Assembly: GCA_026197015.1 (NCBI GenBank)
Contig: JAPHRB010000161.1
Location: 1 to 28,028, forward strand
Direction: 5' to 3'
Length of the DNA: 28,028 bases
DNA from: Gammaproteobacteria bacterium
GTDB lineage: Bacteria > Pseudomonadota > Gammaproteobacteria > SZUA-229
The position numbers were made by a program, and so were the translations under genes. Positions within the stretch are counted from its first letter, which is position 1. Each line of letters begins with the position of its first letter. A model generated the notes under the pieces. That model saw nothing but the letters and a program-made list of their open reading frames with translations, made no database searches and was not told the origin of the DNA. Shown one piece after another: positions 16,255 through 23,715 of this stretch.

Positions 16255-16471
16255 ATCTGCCACCACTGGATAGTGGTTTCGGTTTATGCAGCACCTCCTA
16301 CAATGAAAAATCAATGGCTATATTTAACTATATGATTATATAGTTATATCAGGTGCTATAAATTTTCTAACTGTAGCTGCCAGTATGAGCCAGAACGCGC
16401 CATATAACAGGCTTTTACTGAGATTGAGACATATAAATCAACAGTTAACATTTTCAAAACTTACGCCGCGA
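16255..16471 (+). pseudogene. rsgA (remnant): Decayed copy of the rsgA 3' end
   Basis: In the 445-base gap after selD a stretch reads, in one frame from about 16348, YIRCYKFSNCSCQYEPERAI then stop. This aligns without gaps to YIGHCKFSNCSHQHEPGCAI of the intact RsgA at 13302-14318. Over 57 bases from 16357 I count 38 identities by hand. Upstream, TTCGGTTTATG (16278) aligns with the segment coding DFGLW, and GGCTATATTTAACTA with the part coding GYIEL, but with a seven-base length difference that shifts the frame. Three of the four zinc ligands are replaced and the fourth is changed from His to Cys, and stops interrupt the frame, so it cannot be functional. The ends are approximate. Confidence 0.75.
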
Positions 16472-16594
16472 ATAGTCAGATTAATAATACCCATTGTTAA
16501 GTCTTAACCTATACTGTGTTAAGGAATTTCTAATTTATCAAGCAGCATCTAAAAGGACTCACTTACTGGATATGCTATTGACAGGTTATAAAAC

Positions 16595-19051
16595 GTGAGC
16601 GACAAACACCCCAGGACAAATGAAAACCTGCTAAACCAGCTAAACTCTGCGCAGGAAAAGATCGCTCGGCTTGAGTTTGAACTAAGCCAAACCCGGTCGA
16701 GTTTAAATACCACACACCAAACATCACAGTCTAAACCCTCTAGCTTTCTGGATGATTCTGGAATTCAGTTTCAAAAAATAATTGACGCATCACCCGTACC
16801 TTATGCCATAAATGACGATGAAGAAAATATCGTTTACTTAAACCCCGCTTTTATCAAAACTTTTGGTTATGAATTATCAGACATACCCACATTAGATGAC
16901 TGGTGGCCAAAAGCATACCCTGACGAAGATTACCGTAACTGGATTAATACAACATGGTCTAACCATCTAAGCAATGCCAAAAAATCTGGCGGGCCATTTG
17001 AACCTGTTGAATTAAAAGTAAGGTGTAAAGATAATAGTACTCGTTACATTATTGCGTCAGCTGCATCCATCACTGATTCATATAAAAATATACACCTTGT
17101 TACATTATTCGACAATACAGATCGTCAAACTGCAAAAGAAGAATTAGAGAAAACCACTAACCTCCTGAACAATGTAATTAATTCCACCCCCGACCTGATT
17201 TTTGTAAAAAACACAAAACTACAAACCATTTTATGTAATGAAGCGTATTCTAATGCTGTTGGTAAAAGCCGAGATGAAATGCATGGCAACACAGATATAG
17301 AGAATGGCTGGGCTCCTGAATTAGTGATGGGTAACGACAAAGAAGGCATTAGAGGTTTTATACATGATGACAGATTAGCTCTATCAGGAGAAAGCCTGCA
17401 TAACCCTAACGACCTGGCGAATGTAAATGGAGAAATTAGAGTATTTGACACACGCAAGTTACCCTTAAAAGACTCTGCTGGAAATATAATTGGTTTACTG
17501 GGTGTCTCCAGGGACAATACTGAAAGACAAAGGGCTGTAGATGCCTTACATGAAGCTAATGTAGATTTTGCTGCTACCTTAAAAGCCATTCCTGATATGT
17601 TGTTTGAACTTGATGAGGAAGGTCGCTATCTCAATCTATGGGTTAGTGACTCAACACTACTTGCGACTCAAAAAAAACTTTTAATAGGTAATTTAATTGA
17701 TGAAGTATTACCTGAACATGCAGCAATGGAGGTACATTCAGCATTAATTGAAACTGCTAAAAATGGTTACTCTCAGGGACAGATAATTCAACTTAAAAAA
17801 AATCAGACCAATCACTGGTTTGAATTATCTACTGCACTAAAACCTTCTAAAACTCCGCTCAAACACTTTATTATGCTCTCCAGAGATATCACTACTCGTG
17901 TAGAGACAGAGCAACAGCTGCGACGTAGCCAGAAAATGGAGGCATTAGGTAAATTAACCGGAGGCATTGCCCACGATTTCAATAACATGTTAGGTATAGT
18001 GGTTGGTTACGCTGAGTTATTACAAGAAAAACTTACAGATAATAAAAGCATCCTTTATGCGTCAAATATTATACAGGCAGGTGAGCGCGCTAAAATGCTA
18101 ACCTCTAAACTGCTCGACTTTTCAAGAAAACGTACACCTGTTGCCCATACAACTAATATTAATGAATTAATATTACAAAACCAGCATATGCTTGAGAAAA
18201 CCCTAACTGCAAAAATAACTTTAAAATTAGATTTAATCGATCAAATATGGCCTGTTTTTGTAGACCCTCAAATGTTGACAGATTCAATTTTGAACTTAAG
18301 CATTAATGCAATGCATGCGATGCCTGACAATGGCACACTTACATTTAAAACTAATAATGTAAACATCTCGCAAACCGATGTTACAAAGTTATCTTTAAAA
18401 ATGGGGGAATATGTACAACTAACTATTTCTGATTCTGGCAGTGGCATGAGCCCACAAGTTAAAGAATTAATATTTGAACCTTTTTTTAGCACTAAAGGAG
18501 AAAATGGTACCGGGCTTGGCCTTAGTCAGGTTTATGGGTTTACGCAACAATCCAAAGGATTAATCACTGTTGATTCTATTGAAAACAAGGGTTCAACTTT
18601 TACAATTTACTTTCCGCATTATATAAAAAACCACGAATCTGAACAGCTAGATATTAAAAACACAACTAATGCAGAAAACAAGGGCCATGAAACGATACTC
18701 ATTGTAGATGATGAACCTGCACTGCTAGAGTTGATAAAAGACATATTATACGCTCAAGGTTATAATGTATTTTGTGCGGAAAATGGTGAAGCAGCATTAA
18801 AAGTATTAAACAATGAATCTATTGATCTTGTACTGACCGATATGATTATGCCCAAAATGGATGGTAACCAGTTAATTACTGAAATGAAAAAAAATTACCC
18901 ACATATTAAAATTTTAATTGCCAGTGGTTTTAATGAACATCAGTCCAATGATTATATTAACAATGATTTATTTGAGAACCAGTTAAAAAAACCATATAAA
19001 AGCCACGAACTCCTGAACAAAATACGCAGTTTACTAGACCCCAAAACCTGA
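16595..19051 (+). CDS. Soluble hybrid sensor histidine kinase with PAS domains
   Basis: Hybrid two-component kinase of 818 residues with no membrane segment, so it senses a cytoplasmic signal. Order: short coiled coil (about 10-38); PAS 1 (about 56-180, YAINDDEENIVYLNPAF); PAS 2 (about 186-315, DLIFVKNTKLQTILCNEAY); PAS 3 (about 322-440). HisKA follows with the phospho-accepting His460 in GGIAHDFNN, then HATPase with N-box Asn567/Asn571, DSGSGM and GTGLGLS. The C-terminal receiver has Asp705/Asp706, phospho-acceptor Asp749 and Lys799. There is no HPt or output domain, so signalling must pass to a partner elsewhere. The start is GTG with ACAGG about nine bases upstream. It is an orphan, with no response regulator nearby. 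Ligands of the PAS domains cannot be told. Confidence 0.93.
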   Translation: MSDKHPRTNENLLNQLNSAQEKIARLEFELSQTRSSLNTTHQTSQSKPSSFLDDSGIQFQKIIDASPVPYAINDDEENIVYLNPAFIKTFGYELSDIPTLDDWWPKAYPDEDYRNWINTTWSNHLSNAKKSGGPFEPVELKVRCKDNSTRYIIASAASITDSYKNIHLVTLFDNTDRQTAKEELEKTTNLLNNVINSTPDLIFVKNTKLQTILCNEAYSNAVGKSRDEMHGNTDIENGWAPELVMGNDKEGIRGFIHDDRLALSGESLHNPNDLANVNGEIRVFDTRKLPLKDSAGNIIGLLGVSRDNTERQRAVDALHEANVDFAATLKAIPDMLFELDEEGRYLNLWVSDSTLLATQKKLLIGNLIDEVLPEHAAMEVHSALIETAKNGYSQGQIIQLKKNQTNHWFELSTALKPSKTPLKHFIMLSRDITTRVETEQQLRRSQKMEALGKLTGGIAHDFNNMLGIVVGYAELLQEKLTDNKSILYASNIIQAGERAKMLTSKLLDFSRKRTPVAHTTNINELILQNQHMLEKTLTAKITLKLDLIDQIWPVFVDPQMLTDSILNLSINAMHAMPDNGTLTFKTNNVNISQTDVTKLSLKMGEYVQLTISDSGSGMSPQVKELIFEPFFSTKGENGTGLGLSQVYGFTQQSKGLITVDSIENKGSTFTIYFPHYIKNHESEQLDIKNTTNAENKGHETILIVDDEPALLELIKDILYAQGYNVFCAENGEAALKVLNNESIDLVLTDMIMPKMDGNQLITEMKKNYPHIKILIASGFNEHQSNDYINNDLFENQLKKPYKSHELLNKIRSLLDPKT

Positions 19052-19079
19052 TCAGAAATTCTGTTTATATATGACATGT

Positions 19080-19099
19080 AAATAAAAAATATTTTATTT
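19080..19099. terminator. Possible bidirectional AT-rich terminator
   Basis: AAATAAAA and TTTTATTT (19080-19087 with 19092-19099) form a perfect eight-base AT stem between the converging kinase and tadA genes, overlapping the end of tadA. Pure AT stems are weak terminators, so this is tentative. Confidence 0.3.
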
Positions 19100-19558
19100 C
19101 TTTTTGCTTCGCTTTAACTTAAAAAAATTTTGCAATAAAAGTTTACACTCTTCTTCAAGCACTCCACTGGTAAGACTTACTTTGTGATTATGCAGCGGAT
19201 CATGTATCAGGTTTATTGCACTGCCAGTGGCACCTGTTTTTAAATCAGCAGCACCAAACACCAGATGTTTTACTCGTGCATGAATGATGGCACCCACACA
19301 CATAGAGCAGGGCTCTAACGTGACATACATTGTTGTATCAATTAAACGATAATTATTTAGAATTTGACCCGCATTTCGAATCGCCATAATTTCAGCATGA
19401 GCCGAAGGGTCGTGTGACTGTATTGGCTGGTTCCAGCCTTCTGCTATGAGTTGATCATCTTTTACGATGACCGCGCCAACAGGCACCTCATCTTCATTTG
19501 CGGCCTGTTGCGCTAACTGAATAGCTCGTTGCATCCAGTATTCATGTGAAAAAGTCAT
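19094..19558 (-). CDS. tadA: tRNA-specific adenosine deaminase
   Basis: Deaminates adenosine 34 of tRNA-Arg(ACG) to inosine. From the ATG at 19558 it has 154 residues. The zinc-dependent deaminase signature is His54-Ala-Glu56 (PSAHAEIMAI) with Cys84 and Cys87 in PCSMCVGA. EVPVGAVIV near residue 24 and GAADLKTGATGS are the usual TadA blocks. The longest frame starts at a GTG (19579), but that codon lies in the arm of a palindromic repeat, so the ATG is preferred; neither has a clear ribosome site. It is transcribed in the same direction as guaA and guaB and may be a downstream member of that unit, with a repeat in the 98 bases between. Confidence 0.96.
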   Translation of the reverse strand: MTFSHEYWMQRAIQLAQQAANEDEVPVGAVIVKDDQLIAEGWNQPIQSHDPSAHAEIMAIRNAGQILNNYRLIDTTMYVTLEPCSMCVGAIIHARVKHLVFGAADLKTGATGSAINLIHDPLHNHKVSLTSGVLEEECKLLLQNFFKLKRSKKK

Positions 19559-19573
19559 TATGAAAAAAAACTT

Positions 19574-19650
19574 TGCCACAGAGACACGGAGTTCACTGTG
19601 AAAGGCACTTCATTAAGTAAACCCTCTGTGTACTCCGTGCCTCTGTGGCA
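19574..19650. repeat. Palindromic repeat between guaA and tadA
   Basis: TGCCACAGAGACACGGAGT (19574-19592) pairs with ACTCCGTGCCTCTGTGGCA (19632-19650), differing at one position, around a loop of 39 bases. The right arm is preceded by CTCTGTGT. The same family appears as the outer arms of the larger element at 21260-21424, so guaA has a copy on each side. It would form a strong hairpin in the guaA-tadA transcript. Confidence 0.8.
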
Positions 19651-19655
19651 GTTAA

Positions 19656-21236
19656 TTATTCCCACTCAATAGTTCCGGGAGGTTTACCCGTAATATCATA
19701 AACAACACGCGAAATACCGTCTACTTCATTTACGATTCGCCGACAAACCAGATCAAGAAAATCATAAGGCAAATGTGCCCAACGAGCTGTCATGAAGTCT
19801 ATTGTTTCAACCGCACGTAATGAAACAACCCACTGATAACGACGACCATCACCGGTAACACCCACAGATTTTACTGGTAAGAAAACAGTAAACGCCTGAG
19901 ATACACCGTGATATAACTCGTGTTTATATAATTCTTCAATGAAAATATGATCAGCTAAACGCAGGGTGTCTGCATATTCTTTTTTAACTTCACCCAGAAT
20001 ACGCACACCCAGGCCCGGACCCGGGAACGGATGACGATAAACCATGTCATAAGGCAGGCCTAACTCAACACCTATTTCACGCACTTCATCTTTAAATAAT
20101 TCACGTAATGGCTCACACAGTTTTAACTTCATGTAATCAGGCAGGCCACCTACATTATGGTGTGACTTGATTAAATGTGCTTTACCGGTTTTAGAACCAG
20201 CTGACTCAATAACATCTGGATAAATTGTGCCCTGTGCCAGCCACTTGGCATTTTTGAGTTTGGCTGCCTGTTCTTCAAAAATATCGACAAATAAATTACC
20301 AATAATTTTTCTTTTAGCTTCTGGATCCGTTTTGCCTTTAAGTGCCGTTAAGAACCTGTCTTCTGCATCGACGCGAATCACTTTAACACCCATGTGATCT
20401 GCAAAGGTTTTCATTACCTGATCACCTTCGTTAAAACGCAATAAACCATTATCAACAAAAACACAGGTTAACCTGTCACCAATGGCCCGATGTAACAATG
20501 CGGCTACTACGGATGAATCTACACCACCAGACAAACCCAGTAATACTTCATCTTCACCCACTAACTCATGAATGTTTTTTATAGAATCTTCAACAATATT
20601 ATCTGCTGTCCATAAATTTCCACAGCCACAGATATCATGAGCAAAACGTTCTATAATTCGCTTGCCCTGATTAGTATGTGTCACCTCAGGGTGAAACTGA
20701 ACACCGTAAAATTTCTTCTCTTCATTTGCGATTCCAGCTATCGGCGCTGATTCAGTTGAGGCCATCAGTTTAAAACCCTCTGGCATAACAACAACACGAT
20801 CACCATGACTCATCCAGACATCAAGAATACCGTAACCTTCATCTGTAACATGATCTTCAATATCTTTTAATAATGACGTATGCCCACGAGCACGAACTTT
20901 TGCATAACCATATTCATGGTCGTCTGCAACTTCAACCTTACCGCCCAGCTGCGCCGTCATGGTTTGCATGCCGTAACATATGCCAAGCACCGGTATACCT
21001 AATTCAAATACAATTTGCGGTGCAACTGGAGACTCACCTTCAGTAACAGATTCTGGACCGCCGGACAAAATAATACCCTTCGGTTTAAATGCTTTAATAT
21101 CTTCGTCACTTACATCCCATGCATATAACTCACAATACACACCGGCTTCACGAATGCGCCGCGCGATGAGTTGAGTATATTGAGAACCAAAGTCGAGAAT
21201 TAAAATACGATCTGTATGAATGTTTTGTGTGGTCAT
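19656..21236 (-). CDS. guaA: GMP synthase (glutamine-hydrolysing)
   Basis: Converts XMP to GMP using glutamine and ATP. From the ATG at 21236 the protein has 526 residues (E. coli 525). The class I amidotransferase domain (about 1-205) shows the nucleophile Cys87 in GICYGMQ and the histidine-glutamate pair in GVQFHPEVTH. The ATP pyrophosphatase domain starts with the PP-loop GLSGGVDSSV, and the dimerisation domain ends in GKPPGTIEWE. A 15-codon upstream extension begins inside a repeat arm at a GTG and is rejected. It is downstream of guaB in the same direction, separated by 195 bases filled with a compound repeat. Confidence 0.98.
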   Translation of the reverse strand: MTTQNIHTDRILILDFGSQYTQLIARRIREAGVYCELYAWDVSDEDIKAFKPKGIILSGGPESVTEGESPVAPQIVFELGIPVLGICYGMQTMTAQLGGKVEVADDHEYGYAKVRARGHTSLLKDIEDHVTDEGYGILDVWMSHGDRVVVMPEGFKLMASTESAPIAGIANEEKKFYGVQFHPEVTHTNQGKRIIERFAHDICGCGNLWTADNIVEDSIKNIHELVGEDEVLLGLSGGVDSSVVAALLHRAIGDRLTCVFVDNGLLRFNEGDQVMKTFADHMGVKVIRVDAEDRFLTALKGKTDPEAKRKIIGNLFVDIFEEQAAKLKNAKWLAQGTIYPDVIESAGSKTGKAHLIKSHHNVGGLPDYMKLKLCEPLRELFKDEVREIGVELGLPYDMVYRHPFPGPGLGVRILGEVKKEYADTLRLADHIFIEELYKHELYHGVSQAFTVFLPVKSVGVTGDGRRYQWVVSLRAVETIDFMTARWAHLPYDFLDLVCRRIVNEVDGISRVVYDITGKPPGTIEWE

Positions 21237-21259
21237 AGTGTTAAGTGTCAGAATTGTTA

Positions 21260-21424
21260 GCCGCAGAGACTCAGAGTACACAGAGAGCGTTGGTTGTCGC
21301 CCCTGCGTAGGCAGGAGCCTGATGACTTTAGGTTAATAACATCACATTAAAGTCACTGTATTCCTGTCTATGCAGGAATGACAAAATACATTTATTTCTC
21401 TGTGTACTGCGTGCCTCTGTGGCA
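21260..21424. repeat. Triple-nested inverted-repeat element between guaB and guaA
   Basis: Three inverted repeats lie one inside another. The outer arms are GCCGCAGAGACTCAGAGTAC onward (21260-21287) and 21397-21424 ending CTCTGTGGCA, imperfect over about 27 bases. The middle arms are CCCCTGCGTAGGCAGGAG (21299-21316) and ATTCCTGTCTATGCAGGAAT (21360-21379). The inner arms are GACTTTA (21324-21330) and TAAAGTC (21348-21354). The outer arms belong to the same family as the guaA-tadA repeat. No coding potential is seen. Confidence 0.75.
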
Positions 21425-21431
21425 GAAAGTT

Positions 21432-22889
21432 TTAAGTGCGATAATTAGGCGCTTCTTTTGTAATAGTCACATCATGAACATGTGACTCTTTCATGCCCGC
21501 ACCAGAGATACGTACAAACTCAGGTTTAGTGCGCATTTCTTCTAGATTTGCACAACCAACATACCCCATACTTGAACGAATACCGCCAAGTAACTGATGT
21601 ACGATAGCTGTCATTGGGCCTTTAAAAGGCACTCGACCTTCTATGCCTTCTGGCACCAGTTTTTCAGCACCGGCATCTTTGTCCTGGAAATAACGATCAC
21701 TTGAACCCTGCTCCATTGCAGCAATAGATCCCATACCACGATAAGACTTATACGAACGCCCCTGGAATAATTCAACTTCACCCGGTGCTTCTTCAGTACC
21801 GGCTAACAGCCCACCCAGCATAACGCAGTGAGCGCCTGCCGCCATGGCTTTAGCAATATCACCGGAATAACGAATACCGCCATCAGCAATTAATGGCACG
21901 CCGGTGCCTTCTAATTCTTTAGCAACATTATATACGGCGGTAATTTGTGGTACACCGACACCGGCAACAATACGTGTTGTACAGATAGAACCGGGGCCTA
22001 TACCTACTTTCACGGCATCTGCGCCTGCATTAACTAAATCTCGTGCCGCAGAAGCCGTTGCAATATTGCCACCAATCACCTGCACTTTCGGGAAATTAGC
22101 TTTAACCCATTTAACGCGATCTAACACACCTTGTGAGTGACCATGTGCTGTGTCAACCACAATCACATCCACACCCGCATTTGCCAGTGCGGTTACCCTG
22201 GCTTCAGTATCGGCGCCTGTACCAACCGCAGCACCCACCCGTAAACGACCTAAATCATCTTTGCAGGCCATAGGGAAGTCATCTGATTTTTGAATATCTC
22301 GCACCGCAATCATACCACGAAGCTGAAAATCATCATTCACTACGAGTACTTTTTCAATTCGGTGTTTATGCAGCAGAGCTAAAACTTCTTCGCGACCCGC
22401 ACCTTCTTTTACTGTAACCAGTTTGTCTTTTGGGGTCATAACACTTGAAACCGGTTTATCTAAATCAGTTTCAAAACGACGGTCACGTGAGGTAATGATG
22501 CCGACCAGGTTTTTACCTTCTAGAACAGGTAAACCGGAAATTTTATTTTTACTGGTTAACTCGGCAACGGCTCGTATAGTTGTATCAGGTGATACCGTAA
22601 TCGGATCACTGATTACGCCAGATTCGTATTTTTTTACTTTAACAACATTTTTAGCCTGCAACTCAATCGACATATTTTTATGTAATATACCGATACCACC
22701 TTCCTGAGCAATAGCAATTGCCAGCTTGGCCTCGGTTACTGTATCCATCGCAGCTGAAACCAGTGGAATATTAAGTTTAATGTCACGGGTGATCTGAGTA
22801 CCCAGTTCAACATCATTGGGCAGGACCGTAGAGTGGGCGGGAATCAGCAGCACATCATCAAAAGTTAGTGCTTCCTGGGCTATACGCAT
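21432..22889 (-). CDS. guaB: IMP dehydrogenase
   Basis: Oxidises IMP to XMP with NAD, the committed step of GMP synthesis. The 485-residue protein has the barrel interrupted by a pair of CBS domains (about 93-205). The catalytic Cys303 is in GPGSICTTR and the mobile flap follows with YKSYRGMGSIAAM. LTFDDVLLIPAHS at the N-terminus is diagnostic. The ATG at 22889 has AGGAG five bases upstream. It is the first gene of a guaB-guaA(-tadA) unit and divergent from the lipoprotein/xseA region. Confidence 0.98.
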   Translation of the reverse strand: MRIAQEALTFDDVLLIPAHSTVLPNDVELGTQITRDIKLNIPLVSAAMDTVTEAKLAIAIAQEGGIGILHKNMSIELQAKNVVKVKKYESGVISDPITVSPDTTIRAVAELTSKNKISGLPVLEGKNLVGIITSRDRRFETDLDKPVSSVMTPKDKLVTVKEGAGREEVLALLHKHRIEKVLVVNDDFQLRGMIAVRDIQKSDDFPMACKDDLGRLRVGAAVGTGADTEARVTALANAGVDVIVVDTAHGHSQGVLDRVKWVKANFPKVQVIGGNIATASAARDLVNAGADAVKVGIGPGSICTTRIVAGVGVPQITAVYNVAKELEGTGVPLIADGGIRYSGDIAKAMAAGAHCVMLGGLLAGTEEAPGEVELFQGRSYKSYRGMGSIAAMEQGSSDRYFQDKDAGAEKLVPEGIEGRVPFKGPMTAIVHQLLGGIRSSMGYVGCANLEEMRTKPEFVRISGAGMKESHVHDVTITKEAPNYRT

Positions 22890-22921
22890 ATCGGCTCCTG
22901 TCTGGTCTGGTTAATCGATTG

Positions 22922-22927
22922 ATTATA
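22922..22927 (-). promoter_or_regulatory. Probable -10 element of the guaB promoter
   Basis: A perfect TATAAT lies on the minus strand, with its last base 32 bases upstream of the guaB ATG. No good -35 is present at the usual spacing (ATGAAT at 17 bases), so it may depend on an activator or the match may be chance in AT-rich DNA. Confidence 0.4.
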
Positions 22928-23106
22928 TAAGAAAACACTGAATAATTCATCATCAATTTATAAATGTTTTTGATTTCAACCTGCCGACATAACACACTTG
23001 AATCCCGCCAGCTGTGAGTTACAATCTCCTCACTGATTATAAAATCAGACAGGGATTTTAGAAAACAGGGAAATATAATATAAAAAAAACTATTATGAGG
23101 TCATTT

Positions 23107-23430
23107 ATGAACCACGCTAAACTCTATGCCAGCCTTGCGCTGGCACTTGCACTGCTTTCTGGATGCGCCAGTAATGGCACTTCTGATAACACGGCTGTTG
23201 CAACTAAAGCTGGCTACACTGCAGCTTTGATAAATGCAAATAAATCACTTAAAGCGGCCGTTCAGGCCAATTATGTGTGGCGCGACAGTATAAAAATACT
23301 GAATAAAGCTGATAAAGCAGCTAAAAAAGGTGACTATGAAACAGCCATCAAACTAGCCAATAAAGCCAAACGTCAGGGCGATTTGGCGCTGCAACAATCT
23401 AAAACAGAAGCCAACGCTGGCCCTCGATAG
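23107..23430 (+). CDS. Small lipoprotein resembling the SoxXA-binding (SoxK) family
   Basis: A 107-residue exported lipoprotein. The signal peptide is hydrophobic (LYASLALALALLSGC) with lipobox LSGC and lipidated Cys20. The ATG at 23107 has GAGG six bases upstream; a longer frame starts four codons earlier but its first bases contain this ribosome site. The mature part is helical and lysine-rich, with WRDSIKILNKADKAAKKGDY and AIKLANKAKRQGDLALQQ. This strongly recalls the WRDT...KAIKLANKAKRQ pattern of SoxXA-binding proteins, which attach to the SoxXA cytochrome in thiosulfate oxidisers. No sox gene is nearby, so the name is by pattern recall only; it might be an unrelated helical-repeat lipoprotein. 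An intrinsic terminator follows. Confidence 0.7.
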   Translation: MNHAKLYASLALALALLSGCASNGTSDNTAVATKAGYTAALINANKSLKAAVQANYVWRDSIKILNKADKAAKKGDYETAIKLANKAKRQGDLALQQSKTEANAGPR

Positions 23431-23464
23431 ATTTAAAAATAAGGTCAAACAAGCTAAAAATCAC

Positions 23465-23492
23465 CCGGGTCTGTAGCTAGCCCGGTTTTTTT
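23465..23492 (+). terminator. Intrinsic terminator of the lipoprotein gene
   Basis: CCGGG (23465-23469) pairs with CCCGG (23481-23485), extended by a G-T pair, and is followed at once by eight T residues. It lies 35 bases after the stop codon. Confidence 0.75.
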
Positions 23493-23562
23493 TCGTCCTG
23501 ATATTACTTTACTACGTAAGAAACTCCCCCCTCAACGGACGTCTTCTTTCTTTTTATAACTA

Positions 23563-23659
23563 AGTCTTAAGTCGTAAGTCCAGGCGGTGCTCCTGCGAAG
23601 CAGCATCTTTTTTTGTGTCTCGTTTTTGACTTAAGACTTATGACTTGCGACTTAAGACT
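23563..23659. repeat. Inverted repeat upstream of xseA
   Basis: AGTCTTAAGTCGTAAGTC (23563-23580) and GACTTGCGACTTAAGACT (23642-23659) are reverse complements at 17 of 18 positions. The right arm is preceded by another GACTTAAGACTTAT (23628-23641), an internal tandem of the same word. The element fills most of the space between the lipoprotein terminator and xseA, so it probably sits in or just before the xseA leader. Confidence 0.7.
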
Positions 23660-23715
23660 CATCTCCGATGAGTTCTATCTTGGCTTATTCCGCAATACAG
23701 ATTAATATCCCTGCC

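Noticed and set aside
21237..21281. N-terminal extension of GuaA by 15 codons
   Set aside because: The upstream start is a GTG lying in the arm of an intergenic repeat; the product from 21236 has the normal family length.
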